Assembly: GCF_009176725.1 (NCBI RefSeq)
Contig: NZ_AP020337.1
Span: 5,940,001-6,004,000 of the forward strand
Direction: 5' to 3'
DNA: 64,000 nucleotides
Origin: Pseudomonas sp. KUIN-1
GTDB lineage: Bacteria > Pseudomonadota > Gammaproteobacteria > Pseudomonadales > Pseudomonadaceae
The position numbers were made by a program, and so were the translations under genes. The stretch's first letter is position 1; each line of letters opens with the position of its first letter. Below the pieces are notes generated by a model. It ran no database searches. It worked only from the letters and a program-made list of their open reading frames with translations, and had not been told where the DNA came from. This document shows positions 43,424 through 52,051 of this stretch, in pieces.

Positions 43424-44463
43424 CGCTGGCGCAGTGGCTGACCGAACGGCCGCGCCGTTACCTGGGCCTGTTGATCGCTCTGACGCTTTTGCTGCTGACG
43501 TCGTGCCTGGTGTGCATCACCTTCGGCGCGGCCCCTGTGCCCTTGAGCCGGGTGATGGCTATCCTGATGTTCAAACTCTCCGGTACTGCCGAACACCCAC
43601 CGCTCTGGACAACGGGACAGGAAACCATCGTCTGGCTGATACGTACGCCCCGCGTCTTGCTGGGCGCGCTGGCAGGCGCAGGGCTGGCGTTGATCGGCAG
43701 CGTTCTGCAAGCCGCGACCCGTAATCCGCTGGCCGATCCGCATTTGCTGGGGGCGACCTCGGGCGCCACGCTTGGCGCCGTGATCGTGGTCATGCATGTG
43801 GGGGAAGTGTTTGGCATGCTGACATTGCCACTGGCCGCCTTTGTCGGCTCGCTGGTCAGCCTGTGCCTGGTGCTGTGGCTGGCCAGTCACCAAGGCCGGC
43901 TGGACAGCCAGCGCCTGCTGCTCGGCGGTGTGGCCGTGTCCTTCGTGATGATGGCAATCGCCAACCTGTCGTTGTTTCTGGGCGACCACCGCGCCAGTTC
44001 CTCGGTGCTGTTCTGGATGCTGGGCGGGCTGGGTCTGGCCCGCTGGGAATTGCTTGCGGTGCCGTTTATCACGGTGCTATGCGGTTGGATCCTGCTGCAA
44101 GGGCTGGGTCGTTCACTGAACGCGCTGATGGGCGGCGACCAGACCGCCGTGAGCCTTGGCCTGCAAGTGCGCAATATGCGCCTGCTGGTTTTTCTGATCG
44201 CCTCACTGATGACCGGCGTACTGGTCGCCCTGTGCGGCTCCATCGGTTTTGTCGGCCTGATGGTGCCGCACATGGCCAGACGTCTGGTGGGCTCGGAGCA
44301 TCGACGACTGTTGCCTGTCGCCACCCTTCTGGGCGCATTGTTGATGGTCTGGGTCGACGTCATCTCCCGCACGCTGATCGCCCCCGAAGACCTGCCGATA
44401 GGCATTACGACCGCCTTGTTGGGAGGGCTGTTTTTCATTTTCATGATGAAGCGCGGTCAGTAA
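43420..44463 (+). CDS. FecCD-type permease of the ABC importer
   Basis: 347-residue inner-membrane permease with about ten helices of the FecCD family. The signatures LRTPRVLLGALAGAGLALIG-like region (seen as IRTPRVLLGALAGAGLALIG), QAATRNPLADPHLLGATSGA, and CGSIGFVGLMVPHMARRLVG are all present; the last is the coupling helix contacting the ATPase. The start overlaps the binding-protein stop (ATGA). Import of a metal complex across the inner membrane is the likely role. A GTTTGCC/GGCAAAC hairpin (44474-44490) follows within 11 bases of the stop. Confidence 0.92.
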   Translation: MTLAQWLTERPRRYLGLLIALTLLLLTSCLVCITFGAAPVPLSRVMAILMFKLSGTAEHPPLWTTGQETIVWLIRTPRVLLGALAGAGLALIGSVLQAATRNPLADPHLLGATSGATLGAVIVVMHVGEVFGMLTLPLAAFVGSLVSLCLVLWLASHQGRLDSQRLLLGGVAVSFVMMAIANLSLFLGDHRASSSVLFWMLGGLGLARWELLAVPFITVLCGWILLQGLGRSLNALMGGDQTAVSLGLQVRNMRLLVFLIASLMTGVLVALCGSIGFVGLMVPHMARRLVGSEHRRLLPVATLLGALLMVWVDVISRTLIAPEDLPIGITTALLGGLFFIFMMKRGQ

Positions 44464-44473
44464 TCGGCAAGGT

Positions 44474-44490
44474 GTTTGCCGTGGGCAAAC
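44474..44490. terminator. possible hairpin after the ABC importer operon
   Basis: GTTTGCC, loop GTG, GGCAAAC; 7-bp perfect stem 11 bases after the permease stop. No T-tract, so terminator function is uncertain. Confidence 0.35.
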
Positions 44491-44647
44491 AGGACTGCCC
44501 GCGGCCCTTCCGACTACATGACAAACTCGTGTCATCGTTCCTTAACACCTTTATGACATTTATTTTGCGCTGGTTATTTCAGGCTGCCGAGGCGCCTGAG
44601 AACAAACCGGCTCATCCATTCATGTCATGAGGCGGAAGGAGCGGCAC

Positions 44648-45976
44648 TTGAAAGTGACAGTGTTCGGAACCGGTTATGTGGGGCTTACTCTTGCCGCCTG
44701 TCTGGCTGAAGTAGGCCATACCGTCTGTTGCATGGATGTCGACAGCAAGCGCATTGATGCGCTTCGCGAAGGCATATGTCCGATATTCGAACCCGGTCTT
44801 GGCGAACTTCTGCGCAACGGCCTGGACTGCAAAAGACTGAGTTTCACGACCGATGAGGTACACGCCAGTCGCTTTGCAGAGTTGGTCTTCATCGCCGTCG
44901 GTACGCCAGCGCAAGCCGACGGCAAGGCGGACCTGAGCCAGGTGCTTGCCGTACTGCGCTGCGTGATCAGACACGCCGAAAGTGCCCCGATCATTGTCAA
45001 CAAGTCGACCTCGCCAGTGGGCACCGTTGACCGCCTGCTCGCTGAGATCGCTGCCAGTGCGCGATGCGATGACGGCTTTGAAGTGATCAGCAACCCCGAG
45101 TTTTTCAAGGAAGGCTGCGCAGTCAGTGATTGCCTGCGTCCGGATCGCATTATTGTCGGCGGGGCCAGTCCGCGAGCGCTGGAGCAGATGCGCGAGTTGT
45201 ATCAGCCCTTCAGTCGCAACCGCGAGAAGTTTGTGGTCATGGATGCGCGCAGCGCAGAGCTGTCCAAATACGCTGCCAACTGCCTGCTGGCGACCAAGAT
45301 TTCGTTCATCAACGAGATCGCCAACCTGGCTGAACAGGTGGGTGCTGACATAGAACAGGTCCGGCTTGGCATCGGCTCCGACCCTCGTATCGGTTATGAC
45401 TTCATTTACCCGGGCTGCGGCTTCGGTGGCTCATGCTTTCCCAAGGACTTGCAGGCGCTGATCGGCACGGCCAGCGAGCACGGCGTGGAGACGGCGTTGC
45501 TCAACGCCGTGGAACAGGTCAATCGCCGCCAGAAGCACCGCCTGTTCGAAAATATCCACACGCATTATCACGGTGATCTGAGGGGCAAGGTCTTCGCTGT
45601 CTGGGGACTGGCCTTCAAGCCCAATACCGATGACATTCGCGAAGCAACCAGCCATACCCTGCTCAAAGCACTCTGGGCAGCCGGTGCCAGGGTTCAAGCG
45701 CACGACCCTCAAGCAATAGAAGCGGTCAGGCATCATTACGGCGAGCGAAACGACCTGCAACTGGTGCAGTGCAAGCAAGATGCACTGGAAGGCGCAGACG
45801 CTCTGGTGGTGGTGACCGAATGGCAGGACTACCGGGTGCTGGATCTGGACGCGCTCGGCGAAAAGCTCGGTGATCGCGTGGTGTTCGATGGCCGCAACCT
45901 GTTCGACCCGTTACAGCTGCGTGAGGCGGGCTTTACCTACTACGGCATTGGTCGTGGCCAGGCGACGCCGGCATGA
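44648..45976 (+). CDS. ugd: UDP-glucose 6-dehydrogenase, TTG start
   Basis: 442-residue enzyme oxidising UDP-glucose to UDP-glucuronate with 2 NAD+. The Rossmann motif FGTGYVGLT spans residues 6-14, SPVGT, the central helix domain (NCLLATKISFINEIANLAEQ) and the active-site Cys in GCGFGGSCFPKD are intact. A TTG at 44648 is preferred over the ATG at 44627 because a strong GGAAGGAG lies eight bases before the TTG, within the longer frame, and MKVTVFGTGYVGL is the family N terminus. First of five genes with four-base ATGA overlaps or short gaps. The operon is separated by about 180 bases from the ABC importer. That gap has ATGACA-N6-TGTCAT (44517-44534). Confidence 0.93.
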   Translation: MKVTVFGTGYVGLTLAACLAEVGHTVCCMDVDSKRIDALREGICPIFEPGLGELLRNGLDCKRLSFTTDEVHASRFAELVFIAVGTPAQADGKADLSQVLAVLRCVIRHAESAPIIVNKSTSPVGTVDRLLAEIAASARCDDGFEVISNPEFFKEGCAVSDCLRPDRIIVGGASPRALEQMRELYQPFSRNREKFVVMDARSAELSKYAANCLLATKISFINEIANLAEQVGADIEQVRLGIGSDPRIGYDFIYPGCGFGGSCFPKDLQALIGTASEHGVETALLNAVEQVNRRQKHRLFENIHTHYHGDLRGKVFAVWGLAFKPNTDDIREATSHTLLKALWAAGARVQAHDPQAIEAVRHHYGERNDLQLVQCKQDALEGADALVVVTEWQDYRVLDLDALGEKLGDRVVFDGRNLFDPLQLREAGFTYYGIGRGQATPA

Positions 45977-46968
45977 CGGTACTGGTGACAGGTGCTGCAG
46001 GGTTCATCGGGTTTCATGTCGCCAAGCGTCTGTGCGAGCTCGGTGTGGAGGTCGTCGGCATCGACAACCTCAACGATTACTACAGCGTCGAGCTCAAACA
46101 ATCGCGCCTGGCCCTACTCCAGCGCCTGCCAGGTTTCACGTTCCACAGGCTGGACATCACCGATGCCGAAGGGCTGTCCGCGCTCTTCTCGCAAAATGGC
46201 TTCGAACAGGTCATTCATCTGGCGGCTCAGGCCGGTGTGCGTTATTCGCTTGAACAACCGAATGTTTACGCCCAATCCAATCTGGTCGGCTTTATCAACG
46301 TGCTCGAGGCCTGTCGGCAGTATCGACCGGCGCACCTGATCTACGCGTCGAGCAGCTCGGTCTACGGCGCCAATACGCGCATGCCGTTTCAGGTCGAGGA
46401 TGCGGTCGACCGGCCGCTGTCCCTGTATGCCGCCACCAAGCGCGCCAACGAACTCACCGCCTACAGCTATTGCCACTTGTACGGCCTGCGCGCCACAGGG
46501 CTGCGCTTTTTCACCGTCTACGGCCCCTGGGGCCGGCCGGACATGGCGCTGTTCAAGTTCACCAAAGCCATGCTGGCCGGCCAGCCTGTGGATATCTACA
46601 ACCACGGCGAAATGGCGCGGGACTTCACCTACATCGACGACATTGTCGAAAGCATCCTGCGCCTGCGTCTGCTGCCGCCCGATGCGGTTGGCAGCGAGCC
46701 GCCCCATCGACTCTTCAACATCGGCCGGGGTCAGCCCGTCAAGCTGCTGGAGTTCGTCGATTGCCTGGAGGCCGCGCTAGGCCTGCGCGCGGAAAGGCGC
46801 TACCTGCCCTTGCAGGCGGGCGACGTGCTGCAAACCTGGGCTGACGTCAGTGCGCTGAGCCAATGGATCGACTTTCAACCACAGGTCTCGGTCGACACCG
46901 GCGTCAGGGCCTTCGTCGACTGGTATCGGGAGCACTATCAGGCCCGGATCTGCGAGCCACTTCAGTAA
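45973..46968 (+). CDS. NAD-dependent UDP-glucuronate 4-epimerase-like protein
   Basis: 331-residue extended SDR epimerase. NAD motif TGAAGFIG (6-13), SSSSVYG, and the catalytic Tyr152-x3-Lys156 (LYAATKRANE) are intact. Strong local similarity is to UDP-glucuronate 4-epimerases (opening GIDNLNDYYSVELKQSRL; FFTVYGPWGRPDMALFKFTK; IYNHGEMARDFTYIDDIVES), which make UDP-galacturonate. It starts four bases before the ugd stop (ATGA), so the two enzymes are coupled, consistent with UDP-Glc to UDP-GlcA to UDP-GalA. The epimerase identity is strong; the exact sugar is inferred. Confidence 0.9.
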   Translation: MTVLVTGAAGFIGFHVAKRLCELGVEVVGIDNLNDYYSVELKQSRLALLQRLPGFTFHRLDITDAEGLSALFSQNGFEQVIHLAAQAGVRYSLEQPNVYAQSNLVGFINVLEACRQYRPAHLIYASSSSVYGANTRMPFQVEDAVDRPLSLYAATKRANELTAYSYCHLYGLRATGLRFFTVYGPWGRPDMALFKFTKAMLAGQPVDIYNHGEMARDFTYIDDIVESILRLRLLPPDAVGSEPPHRLFNIGRGQPVKLLEFVDCLEAALGLRAERRYLPLQAGDVLQTWADVSALSQWIDFQPQVSVDTGVRAFVDWYREHYQARICEPLQ

Positions 46969-46979
46969 CAAGGACTTCC

Positions 46980-47723
46980 ATGACCACGCCCACTTTTCTC
47001 TCCGTCGTGATCCCGGCCAAAAACGAAGCCGATAACCTGCCCAGCCTGATAAAAGAAATTTGCACAGCGCTGGACGGGGAACGCTACGAGATACTGGTCG
47101 TTGACGACGGCAGCACAGACGACACCTTGAAAGTGCTGACGCACCTCAAGGACAGCGGGCTGACCATGTTGCGGATCCTGCGCCACGAGCGATCACTCGG
47201 GCAGAGCACCTCGGTCTATCACGCAGCACTGGCAGCCAACGGCTCCTGGCTGGCAACCCTGGACGGTGACGGTCAGAACGACCCGGCGGACATTCCAGGT
47301 ATGTTGGCGCTGGTACGCGCTCACGCAACGGGCTCGGAGGCGATACAGCTGGTGGCCGGTCACCGGGTGAATCGGCGCGATACCGCCAGCAAACGCTGGG
47401 CCTCGCGCTTTGCAAACGGCCTGCGCAGCCGGCTTCTCAAGGACGCGACTCCAGACACCGGGTGCGGCCTGAAACTGATCGAGCGAGCCGCGTTTCTGCG
47501 CCTGCCGTACTTCGACCATATGCACCGGTTCATTCCAGCGCTGATTCAGCGACATAACGGCCGTATGGTCACGCACCCCGTCAACCACCGTCATCGCCAG
47601 GCTGGCGTGTCCAAGTACGGCAACCTGGACCGCGCGCTGGTGGGCATTCTTGATCTGGTCGGCGTCTGGTGGCTGATCCGTCGGACTCGCCTGGATGTTC
47701 AGGCACAGGAACTGCGGCCATGA
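46980..47723 (+). CDS. GT2 polyprenyl-phosphate glycosyltransferase (ArnC/RgtE-like)
   Basis: 247-residue GT2 enzyme of the dolichol-phosphate sugar synthase type: FLSVVIPAKNEADNLPSLI, ILVVDDGSTDDTL, LATLDGDGQNDPADIPGML and DTGCGLKLIERAAFLRLPYF are in order. There is no ArnC-like pair of C-terminal transmembrane helices; only one weak hydrophobic stretch at about 220-235. Family members attach a sugar from a nucleotide donor to undecaprenyl/dodecaprenyl phosphate on the cytoplasmic face. With UDP-GalA made upstream, a polyprenyl-P-GalA product is the natural prediction. The start is fixed by AAGGA before ATG 46980. It overlaps the next gene by four bases. Confidence 0.86.
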   Translation: MTTPTFLSVVIPAKNEADNLPSLIKEICTALDGERYEILVVDDGSTDDTLKVLTHLKDSGLTMLRILRHERSLGQSTSVYHAALAANGSWLATLDGDGQNDPADIPGMLALVRAHATGSEAIQLVAGHRVNRRDTASKRWASRFANGLRSRLLKDATPDTGCGLKLIERAAFLRLPYFDHMHRFIPALIQRHNGRMVTHPVNHRHRQAGVSKYGNLDRALVGILDLVGVWWLIRRTRLDVQAQELRP

Positions 47724-48004
47724 AGCCGGACAACGAGACTTTCTGGCTGATCCTCGGCTTTGTCGGGCAGGCGGTTTTTACCGGCCGCTTTGTCCTGCAA
47801 TGGCTGTACAGCGAATTCAAGAAGCGCAGCATCATCCCGGTAGGCTTCTGGTACCTGAGCATGCTGGGCAGCACGATCCTGCTGGCCTACGCCATTTATC
47901 GACAGGACCCGGTCTTCATCGCCGGCCAGGCCTTTGGCCTGCTGGTGTACATGCGCAACCTGCAGCTGATCAGCCGACAGGCCAAGACACCTGAGGAGCA
48001 ATGA
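47720..48004 (+). CDS. small LAB_N-domain membrane protein
   Basis: 94-residue membrane protein of the lipid-A-disaccharide-synthase N-terminal (LAB_N) family, with about three helices: ETFWLILGFVGQAVFTGRFV, SIIPVGFWYLSMLGSTILLA and FIAGQAFGLLVYMRNLQLIS. Family members lie in glycolipid-modification operons and are proposed to help translocate lipid-linked sugars, but their activity is not proven. The start overlaps the glycosyltransferase stop, and its stop overlaps the next start (ATGA both sides). A flippase role for the lipid-linked uronic acid is inference from the operon order. Confidence 0.86.
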   Translation: MKPDNETFWLILGFVGQAVFTGRFVLQWLYSEFKKRSIIPVGFWYLSMLGSTILLAYAIYRQDPVFIAGQAFGLLVYMRNLQLISRQAKTPEEQ

Positions 48005-49530
48005 CGGTGCGAACTCACCTTTCGCCTCGCCTCGAGGGATGGCTACTGGTCGCGCTGGCCGTTTTACTGGTCGGGGGCGGCCTGGGCTTGCGTCTGCCGC
48101 AGAACGTGGACGAAGAGCGTTTTCTCGGCGTCGCCCTGGAAATGCTGCAGAACGGCTCATGGTTCGTCCCGCACCGGGCCGCGCAGATTTATGCCGACAA
48201 ACCGCCGCTGTTCATGTGGGCGACGGCATTCTTCATTTGGCTGACGGGCAGCCCGAACATCGCGCTGTACCTGCCCGGGCTGCTCTCTGCAGGCGCGACC
48301 ACCGCAGTCCTCTACGATCTGGGCACCCGCCTGTGGAACCGACGCATCGGTCGGTACGCCGCCTTGCTGTTCCTGGCCACCTATCAGACCTACAGCATCC
48401 TGCGCACCGGGCAGATCGACAGTTTTCTGTGCCTGTGGATTGCGCTGGGCTTCTACGGCCTGGTTCGCCACGTGTTGCTCGGGCCGGCCTGGGGCTGGTT
48501 CTATTTCAGCTGTGCGGCGATGGGCCTGGGCATTATCACCAAGGGCGTCGGTTTTGTTCCCGCGTTGATGTTGATCCCTTACGCCTATGCCGCGCGCAAA
48601 GGTTGGCAAGGTGTCGTGGCCATGCCTGGACAGGCCGCGCGCTGGGCGCTGGGTCTGCTGGTGTTATTGCTGGCCTGCTGCCTGTGGCTGGTGCCTATGA
48701 TTATCTCGGTCGTGCGTGACGGCGGCCCGGAAGGCTTCGCCTACGTGCAGGAAATACTCTTGCACCAGACCGCCAATCGCTACGCCAGCGCCTGGGACCA
48801 TCGCGAGCCCTTCTGGTATTTCTTCGTCAAAGTCATCCCGCAGTATTGGCTGCCGCTGGTGCTGGCGCTGCCCTGGCTGATCCCGGCCTGGCGCCGACAG
48901 TTGAGCAAGCACGATGGCCGGGTGTTGGTACTGCTCGGGTGGGTGTTGCTGGTGCTGCTGTTCTTCAGCCTCTCCAGTGGCAAACGCAAAATCTACATCT
49001 TTCCGGCGCTGCCCGGCCTGGTACTGATAGCCGCCCCCTTGCTGCCCTGGTTATTGAAACGCTGGTTCCATGACCGCATACGGGCTCGGCGAATCGTCCC
49101 GGTGGTGGTGGTTATCTGGCTCGGTCTGTGGTTCGCCAGAGGGTTCGTCGAACCCGTCATAGAAGGCCAAAACCCACACAAGGAATTGATGGAACAGGCC
49201 GCTTACGTCACTCAAGGTGCTGATCTGGTGCTGGTCAACTGGCGCGAGGGGCACTGGCTCTATGCACGCCAACCCATTGTGCATTTCGGTTTTGCCAAGC
49301 CGTCGGCAACCGAACAGGCCGCCCGCTGGCTAAGAGAACACCCCGGCACCTTTGCGCTGGTGCCAGGCGAGCAACTGGCCAATTGCTTCTTGCCGGAAAA
49401 AGCCCGGCCGCTGGGCCAGACCTCCAGAGCTGACTGGTTCATCGTCGATGCCGATGCCGACAATGGCCGGTGTAAACCGCAACGCCCTATGCAGGCCTAT
49501 CGCTTCGCCTGGCAGCAGAATGTTGATTAA
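48001..49530 (+). CDS. GT-C family glycosyltransferase (ArnT/RgtA-B-like)
   Basis: 509-residue multi-pass membrane glycosyltransferase of the ArnT/PMT-like GT83 type. The first periplasmic loop has the conserved LPQNVDEERFLGVALEMLQN with acidic catalytic residues and IYADKPPLFMWATAF, as in ArnT; about 12 helices follow, then a soluble C-terminal domain (from about 395). Such enzymes take a sugar from a polyprenyl phosphate carrier and transfer it to lipid A or core LPS in the periplasm. As fifth gene of the operon it is the probable terminal transferase; since the operon has no Ara4N synthesis genes (ArnA, ArnB, ArnD), the donor is more likely a uronic acid than aminoarabinose. Confidence 0.88.
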   Translation: MTVRTHLSPRLEGWLLVALAVLLVGGGLGLRLPQNVDEERFLGVALEMLQNGSWFVPHRAAQIYADKPPLFMWATAFFIWLTGSPNIALYLPGLLSAGATTAVLYDLGTRLWNRRIGRYAALLFLATYQTYSILRTGQIDSFLCLWIALGFYGLVRHVLLGPAWGWFYFSCAAMGLGIITKGVGFVPALMLIPYAYAARKGWQGVVAMPGQAARWALGLLVLLLACCLWLVPMIISVVRDGGPEGFAYVQEILLHQTANRYASAWDHREPFWYFFVKVIPQYWLPLVLALPWLIPAWRRQLSKHDGRVLVLLGWVLLVLLFFSLSSGKRKIYIFPALPGLVLIAAPLLPWLLKRWFHDRIRARRIVPVVVVIWLGLWFARGFVEPVIEGQNPHKELMEQAAYVTQGADLVLVNWREGHWLYARQPIVHFGFAKPSATEQAARWLREHPGTFALVPGEQLANCFLPEKARPLGQTSRADWFIVDADADNGRCKPQRPMQAYRFAWQQNVD

Positions 49531-49571
49531 TCCCCCGCCCAGCCACCCAACACGCGGGAGTGCCTGAAGCC

Positions 49572-50552
49572 ATGCAGCTGGAAACGATCAAGGCAAAGCG
49601 CCTGACGTGGTCGAACGTCGCTCGAAGGCAGGTATCACTCGCACAACTCGTGTTGAGTGCAGCTGCTCTCGGGCTGCTGATCCTGGCCTATGCCGTGTCG
49701 ACACACTTTCAGGTCCACCAACAGCTGTACCAGTACGGTCGCACCTGGTTAAAGGGCAATACGGCAGCCGACAAGAATATCTGGCTGCCGGATTTCCAGG
49801 TGGTTATCGACGCCAAACCACTTGCCCCGGACGTCGCCAATATCTCCGGGATCACCTACGACTACGACAATGACCGACTGCTGGCAGTGACCAACAAAGG
49901 CCCCATGCAACTGCTGGCGCTGAACACGAACGGCGACATAATCGACCGCTACCCACTGATCGGTTTCGACGACACAGAGGGTGTGGCTTATCTGGGCAAC
50001 GGTCGCATCGTGCTGTGCGATGAAGATCTCCAGCAACTGGACATCATCACGTTGCCGACGCAGGCACGCCCCATCCACGTCGAGGAAGCTCAGTTCATTG
50101 CGCTACTGATCAACCCCAGCATTCATAACAAGGGATTCGAAGGCGTGACCTACGATCCCGCCAACGACCGCCTGTTCGCGATCAAGGAACGCGATCCACG
50201 GCAGATGTTCGAGGTTTCCGGCGTCCTGCGCTCCATCGATCAAGGCCACTTGCAGATCAAAGTTGCCGACCGGCTGGACTGGATCACGAAAAGTGTCGCT
50301 GCACGCGACCTTTCAGACGGCTACTACGACCCGCGAACCAGCCATTTACTGCTGCTCAGCGACCAGTCGCGCTCGATCACAGAACTGGACAGCAAAGGAC
50401 GATTCGTCAGCATTCGATCACTGCTGGGTACCTTCTCCGACCTCAAGCACAGCGCCCCCCAACCCGAAGGCCTGACCATGGATCGCGCAGGCAACCTGTA
50501 CGTCGTGAGCGAGCCGAATCTGTTTTACAAGTTTTCGAAAGTGCCGGAATAG
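49572..50552 (+). CDS. SdiA-regulated family protein (YjiK-like)
   Basis: 326-residue protein with a membrane anchor (about 25-45) and a periplasmic beta-propeller-like domain of the SdiA-regulated (YjiK) family. Recurring strands include ISGITYDYDNDRLLAVTNKG, DTEGVAYLGNGRIVLCDEDL and GFEGVTYDPANDRLFAIKER. The ATG at 49572 is selected over an in-frame GTG at 49560 because GGGAG lies at a better distance. It follows the GT-C gene by about 40 bases and might be on the same transcript. Function unknown; possibly a sensor or structural envelope protein. Confidence 0.82.
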   Translation: MQLETIKAKRLTWSNVARRQVSLAQLVLSAAALGLLILAYAVSTHFQVHQQLYQYGRTWLKGNTAADKNIWLPDFQVVIDAKPLAPDVANISGITYDYDNDRLLAVTNKGPMQLLALNTNGDIIDRYPLIGFDDTEGVAYLGNGRIVLCDEDLQQLDIITLPTQARPIHVEEAQFIALLINPSIHNKGFEGVTYDPANDRLFAIKERDPRQMFEVSGVLRSIDQGHLQIKVADRLDWITKSVAARDLSDGYYDPRTSHLLLLSDQSRSITELDSKGRFVSIRSLLGTFSDLKHSAPQPEGLTMDRAGNLYVVSEPNLFYKFSKVPE

Positions 50553-50902
50553 GTAGTGAAGAAACCAGGCCTTGAGGGTGACTTTCGGGGAGTGGGGGTA
50601 GGGTCTTTTTTGGGAGAGCTAATGGAATTCGGAAAAATGTGCGAGTTGCTCAGGACGTGAGCCGTGACAGATCGGGTTTCGCGATAGTTGCCATTATGAA
50701 ATGCTCCTGATTGTCACTCGATTCAAAGTTAATCACAGTAAATAATCTAGCATCCTCAAGCGCGCTGTCAGGCCGAGCCTATTCCTAGGCCTAGTCGATA
50801 ACCTACCCGATAGAATCCACGGCTTTTATTAGAGGGTATCGACACAGTATCAGGCGAGTGACTGCCTTGCTTCTGCAATGAAACCTCAAGGAGATGAGTG
50901 CA
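50553..50902. other. gene-free region before a frameshifted oxidoreductase
   Basis: No coding frame with support. On the minus strand AGGAG precedes an ATG near 50697 that runs only 14 codons, so it may be a remnant or leader. It marks the left edge of an accessory stretch. Confidence 0.4.
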
Positions 50903-51603
50903 ATGTCGCGTAAAGTTTTTGTAGCCGGCGCGTCCGGTGTAATCGGCAGAGCCCTGCTCAAGCTCTTGGTGGCTGCGGGCTACAGCGTGTATGGCGCTAC
51001 CCGCCGCGCCGAAAAAGTGAAGGACATAGAGGTCACAGGTGCTACGGCAGTGGTGGTTGATGTCTATGACGCCGAGCGTTTAAACGAAGAGTTGGTCCGA
51101 ATCCAGCCATGGGCTGTTATTCATCAACTGACAGATCTGCCTCGTGGCCTAAGTCCCGAATTGATGGCAAAAGCGGTCGAGAACAACGCTCGTATCCGTA
51201 CAGAAGGAACGCGCAATCTGGTAGCCGCCGCTCGAGCCGCTGGCGCTACCCGTCTGATAGCTCAAAGCATCGCCTGGGCCTGGAAACCAGCCCTCTGGAC
51301 GTAGAGGCACAAGGCAGCCGTGGCATCAGCGTGGAGGGTGTGGCGGCCCTGGAACAGCAAGTGCTCAGCGAGCCTGCATTGAACGGCACCGTCTTGCGCT
51401 ATGGTCAGTTGTATGGGCCCGACACCGGCACTGACGAGCCGACCGGTACCAGCCCAGTACACGTACAAGACGCTGCGCGTGCAGTACTGCTGGCGTTGCA
51501 AAAAGAGCAAAGTGGTATTTTCAATATCACTCAGGACAGCCCGACCGTCAGCAACGAGAAAGCCAAGCGCATACTGGGGTGGTCTCCTTCCGTGGAGGCT
51601 TGA
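50903..51603 (+). pseudogene. NAD(P)-dependent epimerase/dehydratase, frameshifted
   Basis: The first frame from ATG 50903 (AAGGAG nine bases upstream) gives VFVAGASGVIGRALLKLLVA with a typical GxxGxxG site and runs to TRLIAQSIAWAWKPALWT before a TAG at about 51302. In the next frame the family continues: ETSPLDVEAQGSRGISVEGV, then VLRYGQLYGPDTGTDEPTG and VHVQDAARAVLLAL, ending at 51603. The break is around 51280-51300. Intact relatives have roughly 20 residues between SIAWAY and DPLDV, so a short deletion is likely. The product would lose its C-terminal half unless the shift is a sequencing error. Confidence 0.8.
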
Positions 51604-51704
51604 CGCCACAACGCAGTTACTCCGTACGAAGGAGTGACCGCGTTAGGACTTATTTTGAATAAATCTGAGTCTGCTCTAATTTACTGAAGCTGAATCTAAG
51701 GAAT

Positions 51705-51829
51705 AAAAACTGTCGCGAAAAACCTAGCAAACACGGGGTATGGCTGAAACCCAAACCAGCTCCAAAAACTGTCGCTACGTCCAAAAACGGCCATTCCATG
51801 AGTTGCTCTAGGTATTAAAAACTGTCGCG
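51705..51829 (+). repeat. iterated direct repeats (A)AAAACTGTCGC(GA), transposon-end-like
   Basis: Three copies in the same direction: 51705-51718 AAAAACTGTCGCGA, 51763-51775 AAAAACTGTCGC(T), and 51816-51829 AAAAACTGTCGCGA, spaced 53-59 bases apart in a 448-base gap with no gene. Tandemly spaced, identically oriented ~12-mers at one edge of an island resemble transposase-binding arrays of Tn7/Tn5053-like ends. No matching inverted copy was seen on the other side, so this could be a solo end. Confidence 0.5.
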
Positions 51830-52051
51830 AGCATTTCACAACCATCAATTGGCTCGATTCGCCGCTAGGGCGGACCGGCTTTGCCAACCGTCATCACGGC
51901 TGACTATCGCTCTTAACCTCCTCCTGGTGCCGATAAACGGCCAAATCCAGCATCCGCCCGTATCTGCGAAAATACGGGGTTGCCTTGCTGAAGCTGATCT
52001 AGCATCTCAAACTGGTCAGTCGCGGTGCGAACAGCCATCGGTATGGATACG

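Noticed and set aside
50655..50697. 14-codon minus-strand leader-like frame after AGGAG
   Set aside because: Too short to support as a gene; could be a truncated relic, with no partner gene downstream.
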